Positions 25,434 to 38,700 are shown, counted from the stretch's first letter. The stretch: DNA of 64,000 bases from Anaeramoeba flamelloides (GCA_027625915.1 JANTQA010000021.1:186001-250000), one strand, 5' to 3'. Notes: generated by a model from the sequence alone, not told the origin. Program-made: numbers and translations.

Positions 25434-25790
25434 CTTTCCAAGTCTACCATAAAATTTTAAATATACACAATTGAGTTTTCTATACTTATTTTCCATTTTC
25501 AAAAAATTTGATAATAAGAGTTATTATTCAAAAAAAAAATAATAATAAATGATATATTATTCAAATTTGGAAAAACAAATAAAAAAAAAATTCAAGAATG
25601 CCTGAAGCACTTGAAAATATTATTCAAAAAAGGTAAATTTTCAAAGATCAGTAAATATTGATATTTTTTTTGGGCTGTTTTTCCAAATTTGAATAATATA
25701 TCATTTATTATTATTTTTTTTTTGAATAATAACTCTTATTATCGAATTTTTTGAAAATGGAAAATAAGTTTAGAAAACTCAATCGGATCT
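25434..25790. repeat. Large palindrome with 106-bp arms and 100-bp loop
   Basis: The arms 25471-25576 and 25677-25782 are reverse complements with only a few mismatches (for example GAATAATATATCATTTATTA in one arm against TAATAAATGATATATTATTC in the other). The left arm is preceded by a CTGTCTTTCCAAGTCTACC end resembling the CAGCTGTTCC MITE family, so it may be a foldback derivative. A transcript would make a long double-stranded hairpin. Confidence 0.8.
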
Positions 25791-25852
25791 TTTATATAAT
25801 TAAATTAGCCTATTTTTTAAAATTTTCAAATATTACTTGACAAGTACTCTTG

Positions 25853-25985
25853 TTACAGCCGTTCCAAGGCTACCATAAAATTTTAAATAAAACACAATTA
25901 AATGATATTTAGATAATTGTTATTAAATCTATATATTTCCATTTATATCTTTACAATTTAATTAGAACAGCCCATTGGTTAGAAA
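25853..25985 (+). mobile_element. Left-end fragment of the CAGCTGTTCC MITE family
   Basis: TA followed by CAGCCGTTCCAAGGCTACC and the same sub-terminal sequence as near 25437 (ATAAAATTTTAAAT..ACACAATT). No matching right end is seen, so it is truncated. Confidence 0.5.
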
Positions 25986-26684
25986 AATAAATAAAGTGTA
26001 TTGTTTTTATAATATTACGATAGGTTAATAATAATATTTTTTTTTTAAACATGATTAAAATATAATTCAACAAAAAACAACAAGTGTGTTTGTTTTTGGA
26101 GTATGTGTAAAGTAATATATGAAGTTTATGTTTTTTTTTAATCTTAAAGAACTAGAGTAATTTAAAAAATTACTCATAATTTTTTAAATTAAAATGTACT
26201 TTTCAGAAAACCTCAATTCTCTCTTTTTTTAAACACCAAATACCATTTAATAGTAAATAATTTATCTTTTAATATAAAAATTATATTATCTTTAAATTTT
26301 ATTTCCTATTAAAAAAAGTAATCTTTCTAATAAGAATAATTAAAAGTATATTTCTCAAAATATAAAAAAATGTTAACCCAACATTGACGGAACCTGTAGA
26401 TTTCATTTTTCTTGCTTTTATCAATAAACATATCTGTCTGAAAAAAAGTTAAAAAGAAATTCTGCAGATTCAAAAATCAATTTTTGAAAAAAAAATCCTA
26501 TTAAAAAAAATTATATGTGAAATAATAAATTGAAACTATTATATTAATCAAATATCGACAATTATTTAAAGTTTTTTTGTCATCAATAAAAAAAAAAAAA
26601 TTAAAGAAACAAAAATAGAAATAACAAAAATCATTTTCTTAATTCTGAAGCAAACATAACATAAAAAATGTATTTGTAAATTTG

Positions 26685-26830
26685 TTGAAATTTCACTTAA
26701 TCTTTGATCGATCAAATGGTTAGATAATATCTATAAAATTTATTTGAGTTTTTCCATTTAACATACTCAACTTTAACCTAATATCAACTATTCGAAAAAA
26801 AATTTCGATGAAATGTAAAACATTATTTAA
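26685..26830 (-). repeat. Dispersed repeat family F, partial copy
   Basis: TGATCGATCAAATGGTTAGATAA and the following CAACTTTAACCTAATATCAA..TTTCGATGAAATGTAA blocks match the reverse complement of family F (compare 50578-50715). Confidence 0.55.
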
Positions 26831-27285
26831 TTAGAAAAAAAATTTGAAAACAAGTAAAAAAAAAAAAAAAAAAAGAATATTTAATTTGAATTTTTATTTT
26901 TAAAATATCAATTTCTTTCCGAATTTAATGAAATTTTAATATTATTGCACTGATTTTAACTATTTTAACTGCACCCAAAATTTTAAATCATGGTTTAAAA
27001 ATAAATTACAATAAAGATTAAAGAGTCAACTTGAAATTTTGTTAAATACAATTCAAGATTTAATTGATTTATTTATAAATTTACTAAAAAAATAGAAAAT
27101 TGTTTCGAGTCTAATTATAGAGAAATAAAAATAAACTAGAAAAAAAAATTCATTATTGATAATGTAATTAGCAACTTACAATTACTTCCATTGGCCCAAA
27201 ACAAAAAAAATATTACCTAAATCCATAAAATTCTATGTATTTTCAATGATGATTGCGTTTATATTCACTTTCTTGGGTTTAGATA

Positions 27286-28781
27286 TCCCTTAGCACCCCA
27301 AATAACCTAAAAACATTTCAAACAAAAATTTTAATTTGAAATGTTATCAAAGGATAATAAGGTATAGAATTAATAAACAATTATCTTAGAAAGTAAATTT
27401 TATAATTAAAAATTGTATAATTACTTAAAATAAAAAAATAACTTGAAAAAAAATTTTCAACATTGGGATTTTTTTTTTGGTTATTGTGATTTTATTATTT
27501 TTCCAAATTATGTCAAAATAAATTTTTTTTTTTTTTGAAAAGTTTGTCTAGACATCAAAAACCTCTTATTTTTAACATTTAAAACACATCATACTTTACT
27601 GGAAATTTTTTGGGGCCCTTTGCACCCCAAAATTGCCTAAAATACTTGATTAAATAATTTATTCATTATAAAAGTTATTATAACATCACATAGAAAATTT
27701 GTTTTATCTACTGATTACTATTCAAGATCAATATCTATATTAGATTCTAAATAATTTAAAAATAAAAAAAAAATATAAATTAAATTAGAAAAAACAATAA
27801 AATTTTTTTTCATTGCAAAATTTTACAATTTTTTCAACAAGATTTTTTTTCAATTTTAAATGGTTTGGTCAATAGTTTGAGTCAGATTAATAATTGATTT
27901 TTTTTTTTATTTTTTACAATTTTTTAATTTTTGACTTTATAAAATCTAGACATAAAATAAACAATATTGTTGAATTAGAGACCATATATCAGAACTTATT
28001 TAACAAGATCTGTATTAATTTATTAAGGAAAAATCCAAATATCGCAAATATATTATTCAAATTTTTACCAATAACAAAATGCAATAAAAAAATTTGGTTT
28101 CGAAAATATTATTTTATTATATTGAAATAATATTTAAGAGTTTTTTTTTATTTTATTTTAAATTTAGGTATAAATATTTTATCGATTAAAAAGTAATTTA
28201 TATTTGTTTTATTCAAATTTAATAAATTGAAATTATTTTACAATTTTTTTTTTTTTTTTTTGATTTTCAAGTATTATCTATTGCTTAAATAAAAGTTTTA
28301 GAAAATTAATCATATTAAAAATTTAATTTTGGCCTAAAGATATAAATTTCATTTTTCTCTTAATTGGATATTTATTGAAATTTTTTCTAAAAAAAAAAAT
28401 TAAATTTCAAAGTAATTTATTTTTTTATTTATTTTTACATCATAAAATTAGCAAAATTGTTTGATGGTTATTATTAATAAATTAATGTGTTGAGTTTTGA
28501 ATTACTATTAATGTAATAAAATTTCTGATTTAAAAAAAATAAAATAAAAATAAAAATCTTTAAAAAAAAATGTAAAAATGAATAATTATTATTTTTTTTT
28601 TCAATTTCAAAAAAAAATCAATAACTTAACTACTTTATCTTTGAACTATTTTGGCTTTTTATTATAATTAAAATCTGGATTAAAGACAAATAAGAAAATT
28701 AATATATTAGTCGATCAATATCATTTTAAATCTAATTTAAAAAACTTGATGAAATTTAGGCAAATCCGGGGTTCTAAGGGA
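27286..28781 (-). mobile_element. 1.5 kb TA-flanked DNA element, copy 2 (inverted)
   Basis: This is the reverse complement of 10063-11563 with the same TIRs (TCCCTTAGCACCCC; the right end is mutated to AGAACCCC) and flanking TA. Colinear similarity runs end to end, including the internal CCCTTTGCACCCC motif near 27617 and the eroded 80-90 codon frame (27894-28130, here on +). The high similarity implies recent movement or duplication. Confidence 0.8.
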
Positions 28782-29366
28782 TATACACATTAAAACAAAA
28801 AAAAAAAAAATATTTTTATTTAATATGATAAAAGTAAAGAGAAAAAATTTACCTAATCAATCAATAATTTTTCCAATAATTTTTATGAATTCATAAAGCA
28901 TAAAATTTTAAATTAAAACAGTCAAAAAATAAGAATGTTTATTTTTTTTTTTATAATTTCCTTTTGATATAATCAAATAGCCATCGAAAAAAATGAATTG
29001 ATCTTGTGCCTTTAGAAAAGTTGATTTTGCTTTATTGATAGTTTTTTTTTTAAAAAAGAAACCAAAGTGTTGTCAAAAAAAAAAATAAATTACAATAATA
29101 TATATAATAACAAGTATCCTCTAAAAAAAAATTTTGTAAATGAAGTAGAAAAAAAAATAAAAAATAAATAATAAAAAAAAACCATCACCTAATATCTTGT
29201 TATGAATTTCAAATTATCATAACCAAAATTGTATAAAGCAAAAAAGAATAAATAATAAATATTAAATAAGAAAAAAATGTTAATTATAAATAATTTTTTT
29301 GGTTTTTTTGAAAAAATAAAATCAAGAAAAAAAAAAAAAATTAACATATAGCTAATGATTATTCAA
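28782..29366. other. Spacer downstream of the RBM25-like gene
   Basis: A/T homopolymer-rich. It presumably holds the 3' UTR of the minus-strand gene; several TTTATT (AATAAA on the minus strand) hexamers occur but none can be chosen. Confidence 0.35.
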
Positions 29367-32139
29367 TTACTTAAATTGTTGATCATTACTTGTGTTCATT
29401 CTTATTAACTCCCAAATTTGTTTAACTAAATTACCAGATTCCTTATCAATAACTTGCTCCAATTCTAAGATTAAATCTTGAGGATTTGCATGGTTTTGTA
29501 CTTGTTCCAGGATATATTCGACTAAGAATTTACCTTCCTTTTCACCAAACAAATTAAAAATAATTTTTGTGACAAAGGGCTCGATTATTGTCTTTAAAAT
29601 TGATTTTTTTTCGAATTCTTCCCAATTTATTACAATATCAAAAATATTTCCTTTATTTGACTCTTTTGGATTTATTCTTTTTTTTTTGTTATGCGAATCA
29701 GAAGATGGGAAAGAAGAAGAGGAAGAAGAATAGACGGAGAAAGAGGAAGAGGAAGAGGAAGAGGAAAAAGAGGAAGAAGTAGAGGAAGGGGAATGGTGAT
29801 GAGAATTACGTGAATAATGATCATTATTATCTTGATAATTTTTTCGTTTTCTTTCAGAGGATTGATTTTGTTGATGGTGATCATAGTATTTATTGCAATC
29901 TTCATTCTTATAATTATTTGCATTTTGATGGTTTTGTTCATTTTTTTCAATATGGATATTCTTATTATTATTAAAATTATTCTTATTATTATAATTTTGG
30001 CTTTGTTGTAATATATTTGATTGTAATAATTGGCTTTGGAGTTGTAATTGTTGCCGTTGTTGTTCTTTTAATTGTTCTAGCTGCTGTAATTGTTGCTTTT
30101 GAAACTGAATTGTATTTGGCTTTGATGTTCCTCTAATAACCATCAAGGGAACATTATTAGAAGATTTATTTAATTCCTGTGGTTCGATTTTAAGAAAATC
30201 TGGTATTTCTGTTGCAACGTCTTTTGATTGCCGAGAAGAAGTGTTTGTTGGTAAATTTGTTTCAATTTCATTATTCTCTTGGAAAAAGGATGTTAATTTG
30301 ATTTTTTTAATTTTTTTTTTATGAATAGACATATTCATACCGATATTACCACTAAAGGGTTCTTTTTTGATTATACTTGAATGACTGTCCACATCAGTAG
30401 ATTGCTTATTTTCATTTCCATTTTCATTTTCGTCGACATTAACTATCCCATTTTTGTTGACATTAACAGTAACATTTGGATTTACATTTCCAAATTGAGT
30501 TTCATTTTCATTTTCATTTTCCTTTATTTGAATTGTGTTAGGATTATTAATTAACACTTTATGGTTAACGATCTCCCCATTTTTTTGTTTTTTTTTTAAT
30601 ATTTGTTGTACATATTTTTTTTTCCTTTTTTCAATTTCTAATTCCCTTATTTTCCTTTCCTTTTCCTTTCGTTTTTTTTTTTCTTCAATTCTATCTTGCT
30701 GATCTTCTTTCATTTCTTGCTCTCGATCAATTAATCTGCGATTTCTCATCTTCCAATATTTGGAATTTTTTCTTGTTTTTGTTTTTAAAAATTTGATAAA
30801 CCCGTCATTCCAATCAAATGCTAAACAGATTTCTTCACGATCGATCCATTTTTCCTTTAAATCAAAAATTTTATTTTTCTTTTTCCATTTCCTTCTTCCC
30901 CACTCCCGATAGAAATCATCTTCTTCGTCTTCCAAACGAAGCAAAAGATGCTCAAATTCTTTTTTTTTTTCCCATTCTCGGATTTTCTCCAAAACTTTCA
31001 TACGTGGTAACTTTGTTGGGTTGTTAAAGATCACATCGCTTTCAGTTAAATATGGATCAATGTAATCATGGTCCCTTTTATTTGAACTTCGGCTTCTTCC
31101 ACTTTGATATTTATCCCTGCTCCTTCTTGAGGAATGGTGATGATAAGATCCCCTGTAATAATTATCCTCATTTCTAGAATAATAGCTTGGTGAGTGGTGC
31201 CCTCTTCTTGATCTATATCTTCTTGAATCATAACCATAATCCTGATCACCGCGATGGTTAGAGTTGTCATCATAGCGATAGCCATTATTGTTGCCATAAT
31301 CACTATCAGAGCCTGAAATAGATCGATCATAATGACGGCTTGTATTATGATGACGGTGGCCCCTACTACCACTATGACGATCATTGGACTTACTTTTATT
31401 TTTAAAAGAAGAAGAGGAAGAAGTTGACCTTTCTGAATTCGATAACAGGTTTGATTTTGTTGGTGGAAAAATTTCAAGAGTGCCACCTTTCTGTTTTTTG
31501 ATATTTTGTTTTTCTGTTTCCCATGCTTTGATAACTTGGCTGATTTGATCTTTAATGGCTTTGTCTGACTTGTTTAATTGCCTGTTTCCTCTTTTACTTT
31601 CAACAACTCTTATCAATTCTTTATTTTTGGAATCAGCTGTTAACACCAATTTGTTCCCTTGGATGAGACACTCTGGGATTACCAAAATTGCTGTGAGTGC
31701 AGATTCTGCTTCAAAGAAATCACAATACCCAAACGACTTTGGCTGTTGCGAGATCGGATCAAGAACCCTTTTCCAATTAAACACAAACCCACACAAATTC
31801 AAAATCGTTGTCAATAAGGAATCGTCAACATCTGTTGGAATCTTGCCAACATAAATTGTTGTAATGTTTTCTGGTTTTACAGAAGTAACTGCCGTGGTGC
31901 TGTTTGTTGTTTTTCCATTGTTTGAGAGAACAGATGTGGCAAGACTCAGTTGTTGATTTAGGTATTGCTGTGAAAGTTTAAGATCTGAAAAATTTAAATA
32001 TTATAAAAAAGATTTTCAAAAAGTTGGTGAGAAAAAGAAAAGTTTTTTTAGTTGGCGCTTATTTTGTGGAATTAACCGAGAGAGGTTAAAATAAAAAAAA
32101 AAAAAAGAAAAACATACTTAAATTATTGTTTGTAAACAT
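29367..32139 (-). CDS. RBM25: RBM25-like splicing factor (RRM + charged region + PWI)
   Basis: There are two exons: 32139-32118 (22 nt, MFTNNNL) and 31984-29367. The intron is GTATGT..TTTTTCAG, 133 bp, with the phase-1 junction A|AT, giving 879 residues. Residues about 49-130 are an RRM with RNP2 (IYVGKI) and RNP1 (SFGYCDFF); the pattern CGFVFNWKRV..SFGYCDF..AESAL is typical of RBM25. The middle is Ser/Arg/His-rich, then Glu/Arg/Lys-rich, then Gln/Asn-rich. The C-terminus (about 775-870) is a PWI domain (VTKIIFNLFGEKEGKFLVEY, ILEQVQNHANPQDL). RBM25 proteins (Snu71 in yeast) associate with U1 snRNP and regulate splice-site choice in the nucleus. The defining Pro-Trp-Ile reads Pro-Phe-Val here. 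The gene could be called Snu71/RBM25-like if orthology is doubted. Confidence 0.88.
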
Positions 32140-34509
32140 TTTATCGAATGTTTGTTGTTTGTTTTTTGTTTTTTATTGTATTTTGGCGAAAAAAAACAAT
32201 TAAAAATAAATGTAAAAATTTCTAAAAATGAAAACAATTAGAGTTCCAGAAAATATGGTTATTATTCTTGAATTCCATTTTTATTTCAGAAAATCAGACA
32301 ATAATTAGGAATTACCATCGCATCATACATGATGTTAAGCCTTCCTAGTAATATTTTCAGGTTTATGATCTTTGACAAAAAGATTAATTCAATTAATTAT
32401 ATTTTAATACCACAAAATCTGAATTTCTGACAGTTTTCTGAAAAACACACAACATAATATTCAGATTTTTAAGAGACTATTAAACTTCGAAAAAAATCTT
32501 AATAATACTGATAAATTCAAATAGATGTTTGAAAATTTTTAGTTCATTTTTCCATTTTTGTAAATTTTTTACTTTGGCTTTAATTTATAGCCTTCTTCTG
32601 GGTTTAAATGTTAAGAGACATTGTAAATTAGTTGGTCCTTCAAAAATTTCGTTCTTTCAAGAACTGTTTTAAAAGTAGAGTTTCCAAGAATTCAAAAATG
32701 GAAATTGAACTATAAATGTTTATGATTTTTTTGAATTTATCAGTAATAAATATAAAATAAAATCAAAGTATACAAAATTTTCAAAATAAAATAAAAAATC
32801 TGAATATTACAGACCAAAAATTACTTTTAATTTGATTGTCCGAAATGAGTTATTGTTTTTAAAATAGGTTTGATACTTTTTTTTCATTTTATTAAAGCCC
32901 AATATCCAATATATTTCCAAATTATTCTAAATAAAAATTATTTTTGTTGAAGAAATCTGTTTGTTTGTGAATGAATTTTTAACTAAAATATCTTTAAAAA
33001 ATAAGACCACTAAGTACCTTAATAACTTGATATAAAAAATCTACTTTATTTCAAAATAATTTCAATAATTCTTTTAAAATTGTAAAAAAAATAATTTCTT
33101 TCTTCACAGAACAGTTATAATCAATACTTTTCTTTTTATTGAATAAAAAAATATAAAGAGCAAAAAAAAACCAAATAATTAAATTAAAAATTTTCCCCAT
33201 AAAATACTTTTTTAAAATATTGTAAATTCAACTTATATCATTAAGAAATAGCTTTTTATATTATTATTTTTAATCAATAATTAATAATACAATCTTTTAT
33301 AATTTTCAATGAATTACCAATAACACAAAAATTAAAGGTATTAATAGGATTTAGATTATTTCTCAATTTTTTTTAAAATTTTCCAATAGATACAAAGAAT
33401 TCAAAATAAAAAATTGAATAAAAAAAAAAAAAAAAAAAATATGATCAAATAATCACTTTTAATACTAATAGCCAGCTGTTTAGACCCTTGGTATATGAAA
33501 AATAATATTACCTAATCTTTTTAATTTCAAGAAATTTATTAATTATTTGTAAATACAATAAAGGATCAATTTTTTCTGATCTTCAAGGATTCAATATTTT
33601 ATTTATTTTTTATTGTATTTTTAAAATAAGATTAAAGTTTCAAAGTTATTTGTTCATAAAAATTCCATGAAATTACTCAAATGGAGATTATATAAAAATA
33701 AAAATCTTTGAAAAGTTTTCTTTTTTTATTTATGGATCAAAAAATCCCAAACTAAAAAAAGGATCAGAACATTTGACTGAAAATTTAATTGGGTAAAAAT
33801 TAATTCTTTTAAAAATAATATTTCATTTCTTTAAAGTTAATGATTGATTTTTTTGATTGGGTTTAATCATAATCTTTTAGAAATTATTCCACTATTGCTT
33901 TTTGAATTAAAAATAAATCAGAATTATTAGCCACTTGAGTTATTAGAAATGTAATATATTATTTATAATGGAAAAAGTTATAAAGATTAAAATTCTTGAT
34001 ATTTAAGGATATTCTTAAGACCAATTAAGTTAAAGCGAAATTGTACTTCTTTTTATTAAAAAAAAATTAAAAATTAAAGTAGAAAGGATATCCATAGTAA
34101 AAATTCAATTGTCTGATAATAAAGTTGATATAACCTATTTTAGAATAATCATTAAAAAAAAATAAAATTCAAAGGATCAGAATCCCCGAAAATGACAATA
34201 GTTTCAAAAATTTTAAAATAAATCTAAAATAAAATATCAAAAATTAAAATTAATTTGTAAAAAAATAATTATTTCTTGTTTAATATGTACTTAATATAAA
34301 AAAGTATTATTTTTTTCTGATTAATATTTTTCCAAATATAGCTTATAACTTAATTCCATTAAAAGCAGGGATATTTTTTTTAGAATAAAAACACTCTCAA
34401 CTTTTGAATATTGAAAATATTTTTGAAATTAATGTGAACTTTTTTTTTTTTTTAAAAAAAAAAATTGGGGTTGATGAAAATTTGAAATCAAAGAATAAGT
34501 TAATATATT
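32140..34509. other. AT-rich stretch upstream of the RBM25-like gene
   Basis: It must contain the minus-strand promoter and 5' UTR, but no motif can be singled out. No coding frame or delimited repeat is recognised. Confidence 0.35.
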
Positions 34510-34818
34510 AAATTAGAAGATTTTTTAGATATTATGAAGATTTAGACCATTTTCTATGGAACTGCTCAGCCTATGAAAATAATCGCAAAATCTGGATATC
34601 TGAATTAAAAAAAATTAATATATCGAATATATTCAATAATAATATTTCTAATATTATTATAAAAAAGGATTCAAACTGCTTATTAGCCTTGGTGTGTAAT
34701 AAACTTATTTTTGATTCTTTAATTAAATTCCTAAATAAAAATTTAGGAATTCGGGCAAATAAGAGGGGCCAATAACTCCCCCCCTAAATAATAATAAAAA
34801 AAAAATTAGAAGATTTTT
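34510..34818 (+). mobile_element. 5'-truncated LINE insertion with target-site duplication
   Basis: The 16-bp direct repeat AAATTAGAAGATTTTT flanks the insertion (34510-34525 and 34803-34818). Inside, a frame of about 80 codons ends at 34775. It resembles the C-terminal end of a non-LTR reverse transcriptase ORF, with the His/Cys knuckle (DLDHFLWNCSAYENNRK) followed by a helical tail. The 3' end is an AAT-rich then A-rich tail. 5' truncation, an A-rich tail and a long target duplication are hallmarks of target-primed reverse transcription. Only the last few percent of a full element is present, so it is inactive. The clade cannot be assigned from this piece. Confidence 0.85.
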
Positions 34819-35181
34819 CCAAAGAGTTTATCTTTTTTTAAATAACTTTTTTGAAAATTTTACCATTTAAAAATAAAAAAAAATCTGATGACCAAATTTG
34901 TCCCTTTATAAAAATAAAATCCACATAATTTAAAATTTGTTTTAGTAAATGCGTAAAAATAAGATATTTTTTATAAAAATATACATAATTCAACTTTGGA
35001 TTCAATATTTTTTACAAAAAATGTTTTCAAGAAAAAGTTAAATGGAAACTTTATTTATTTTAATTTTTTCATTTAGTTTTTTTAATTTTTTTAATGAAAG
35101 TAATTTGTTCACTTTTCCATTTGTAGTGTTTTTTTGGGCTGTAGTGACATATTTCCTAATGGTCAAATTATCCATGAGAAA

Positions 35182-35478
35182 CTAATCATCTCCTTTCTTC
35201 ACAAAATGAATTTGGGTCGATTCTATATAATTAATAATTGGTTTATAACTCTCTCTATCTGTGTGATAAAGGATTTTGGTAAAGTCGACCATCTTTTCAA
35301 ATAGGCGAAAAATAAAAAAAATAATTTCCAAGATCTCGATAAAAGACCAATTGTTGTACACTTCCCAAATGACAGTGTTGTTTTTAATTTTTAAATAACA
35401 TCTATTCAAAATTTCAACTTGAGTGTATCTCTTTGACCTTTTTTTCGAAAAAACGTCATTAATTTTCCTTATTTATTT
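35182..35478 (-). CDS. Hypothetical open frame downstream of Not3
   Basis: The frame is open for about 98 codons, with no in-frame ATG near its beginning, and ends in TAG. Composition is less biased than random AT-rich frames (RYTQVEILNRCYLKIKNN, WEVYNNWSFIEILEII, DFTKILYHTDRESYKPII). It lies about 240 bp beyond the Not3 stop on the same strand. It could be the last exon of an unrecognised gene or a decayed fragment. I do not recognise a domain. Confidence 0.25.
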
Positions 35479-35716
35479 TTAGAAATCTTATTATTCTTCA
35501 TCGCCTTCTGTTTTTTGACTGAATTCGAATAAAGTCCTTCACAAATATCAATTTTTTTTTTTTTTTCCCAAAATATATTTTTCACTGTAATTACTCATCA
35601 CTGAAAAAAACGATCATTGAAAAAAAAAAGAATAAATATAAAACGAAAAATCTTTTTGAAGAATCAAATGACAATTTTTATTAGTATTTTTTTTTATACC
35701 TTTGTTTAATATTTTT

Positions 35717-38700
35717 TTATTTTTCTAAAAATTTATATTCCAATTTATAATCAGTTTTTTTCTTTTCTTGCCAAGATTCATTAAAATCAAAAAACTTATA
35801 AGTTCCTCTTTCATACTCTGAAGTGATTTCTTTAGGTTCTTCGCATCTCCTAAACCAAGTTTTAAAATTTTTATGAAATCTCCAACCCAATTCACGCAAT
35901 TTTTGAGCAGCTAAATATTGCTGGTAAGTACCCTGAAGATAATAAAAGATGAAAAATAATGTATGAGAGTCAAAATTTGAAAAAGTTTTTGGATCATCAA
36001 TTGAATTTGGGGGGATTGAAGGGAAAAATTCTGGAACTTCGATTGGGTTTGTTGGTTTGTATTTTCTAATTTTACTTTTTTTTGGTAAAAATTTCATACT
36101 ATTTGTTAGTAGGTTTAATAAGTTTTCTTGTTCGTTTTTTGTTTCTTCTGTACTTTTTTTTTGGGTTTTTTTTTCAACACTTTGCAAATTTTGTTCATTT
36201 TGAACTGATATTAAATTTTCATTATTTGTTTGATTTACATTTGTTGCTATTGATTTTTTTTTTAATTGAATAAAAAGAGGGAAAAATAAACGTATAAATA
36301 ATGAATATTAGAGCTCAATTAAATAATAATAATAATAATAATAATAATATAAGGTATTTTCGAAAAAATGGGGTATTTTTTTTTGACATTTCATAAAAAA
36401 ACATCTTTATTAGCGGTGTTATTCGTTATTTTACAATACCAAATTAAGTTAAATATTAATACTGATTGAATTAATGTTTCTGGTATTTATTTCAAACTGT
36501 GTTTTTTGAAATATTACTCGAAAATGAAAAAAAAAAAAATAGCACTTTTTTTGGAGAAATCAATGCATGACCATTTTCAATCAAAAACTGGAAATATTAC
36601 AAAGGGAACAAATTGTTTTTTAACAATAAACTGCATTTATATGCTTTTCATAATATTGGAAAATTTTTAGAGATTAAAGCAGTTATGAAAACATTTTTTA
36701 TGATCAAAAAGGAAATAATACATTGAGCAATTTTCACCCCTAAATAATATAAGATAAAATTTAGATCAGAAAATTTAATAAATTTTATTTTTGTCATAAC
36801 AATATTCTAATAAATAAATTGAATAATTATCAAGAATAAATAAATGGTTATTAATAATTCTTTATATTTAAATAGTTTTATGACGATTGGATTTAATAAA
36901 GAGATTTTCAAATAAATGTGCCCAACTTTTTTTAAAATAGCATATATATATATTAAGGATTTTAAAATAGTATGAAATAGTGCTTCACAAAGGTTATAAA
37001 ATAAACTAAAATTCAGATTTTTTGGCACAATCAAAACAAATAAAAAAATAACAATACAATAATTTCTTGAAATTTGGAAATATTTTTGATCTTTTAAAAT
37101 ATAGTTTTCAACTGATCGTTTTTACTGTTTTTTTGTTTTTATTTTGAATTTTTCTAAACAAAATTTCAAAAAGAGGAGCACACTTTATAATAATAATAAT
37201 AAAAAGCAGATGGTTTTAACTATTTTTATTTAAATTAAAGAATACTGCTAATTGCAAAATAAAAGGGACAAAATTTTCATTTCACTTTTTGAAAAAAATA
37301 GAAAAATTATTCTTATAAAACAAATCATCAAAGTCTGTAATTCTAGAAGGGAAAAATACTAATACAACTTATTTAGGGAATTAAATAATTAAAAAATTTT
37401 TTATTGATAAAATCCCTTTTTTTTTTGGAAAGATGAATGAAAATTTTGTTCAATTTATTGTTCAATTAGTAGTATTCTTTAATTTAAATAAAAATAGTTT
37501 AATGATTTTTTAAAAAATTTTTGATGTTTTTAAAAATCATTTTTCAAAATATATTTTTGATTAATTTATTTCGTTTTTTTTTCTTTTCAAAAAATAATTT
37601 GTTTTGTTTATTAGTATTCTTGAATTCAAAAGTAACATTAACTAAAACACTCTGAAAAAATCCATTGAGGTTCAAAAGAGTATAAATCCTCTAAATTATA
37701 ATAGTTAAAACTTGTGTGTTTCTCTGTTTATACCAGGAGCTATTATTTAGAATTTTTAATAAATTAGTAATATTTTTTCCCGAATGTTCATTTCAAAAAT
37801 AAGCCAAAGTTCGCAATTAGCGGCAATCTTTTTTTTTATTATTTGTTTCTTTTTTCATTTGTCTTTCAAAAAATAAAATGATCACACTATATTTTTATTT
37901 ATTAATCTATACTGGTTATTATCTCTAAACATTTTAGTAAAATACATTATTATTATTTAAAAAAAAAACAATCAAACAAATTTTTTATAATGAAAAATCT
38001 GCCCTTATTTTTGAAATTAAGCTTAGAGATACAGACTGTTTTTTTTTTGAGTCAAATTTTATATTTTCTACGTTAACTTTTTAATTTAAAGAAGGAACGA
38101 TAATATTTATTTTGATTATTCACATATATGTATAACCTTGATAGTCAAGAAAAGAAATAAATCTCAAGTCATTATTATTTGATATTCAAAATATGAAAAC
38201 TGTTTGTAACCAGATTTTTAAAATTAAGTTTAATTAAGTAACCCTTTTCATTCGATCGAAAAAATTGTTTAAATTATTGATAAATAAGTAACCACTTATT
38301 TCTGTTAAATCGATCAAAAAAAAAAAAAAAAAAAAATACAATTAGCTGATGATATCTAATCATTTGATCTATCAATAATTGTTAATAGAATTTATACAAA
38401 TTTAACAATAATTTTTGTGTTCGTAAAATATCCAAAATTTTTTTGGCACCCTTAATTTATTTATTAGTATTGTTAATTATTTATTTTTTGTTTTGTGAGT
38501 ATTGTAATTTATAAACAATTGTTAACATTTCAATTAGTTAATGGTTCTCATTTGGGTATTTCTTTTATAATTTATTAAATAAGATTTTTTTTTCTCAAAA
38601 ATTGAATTTTGGTGTGTTAAAAATTTTGAATTGGTGTTTAGTTAAATCTGCTTTAGACAAATTCTTTTGTTTTAATCAATTAAAAAATAAATTACTCTGA

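Noticed and set aside
29588-30011. Plus-strand and alternate minus-strand frames of 64-92 codons across the RBM25 gene
   Set aside because: They are antisense or off-frame shadows of Ser/Asn/Gln-coding repeats of the RBM25-like gene.
31046-31486. 146-codon minus-strand frame, and the 99-codon plus-strand frame at 31555-31854
   Set aside because: Both overlap the RBM25-like frame and only reflect its His/Arg/Ser-rich or RRM codons read in another frame.
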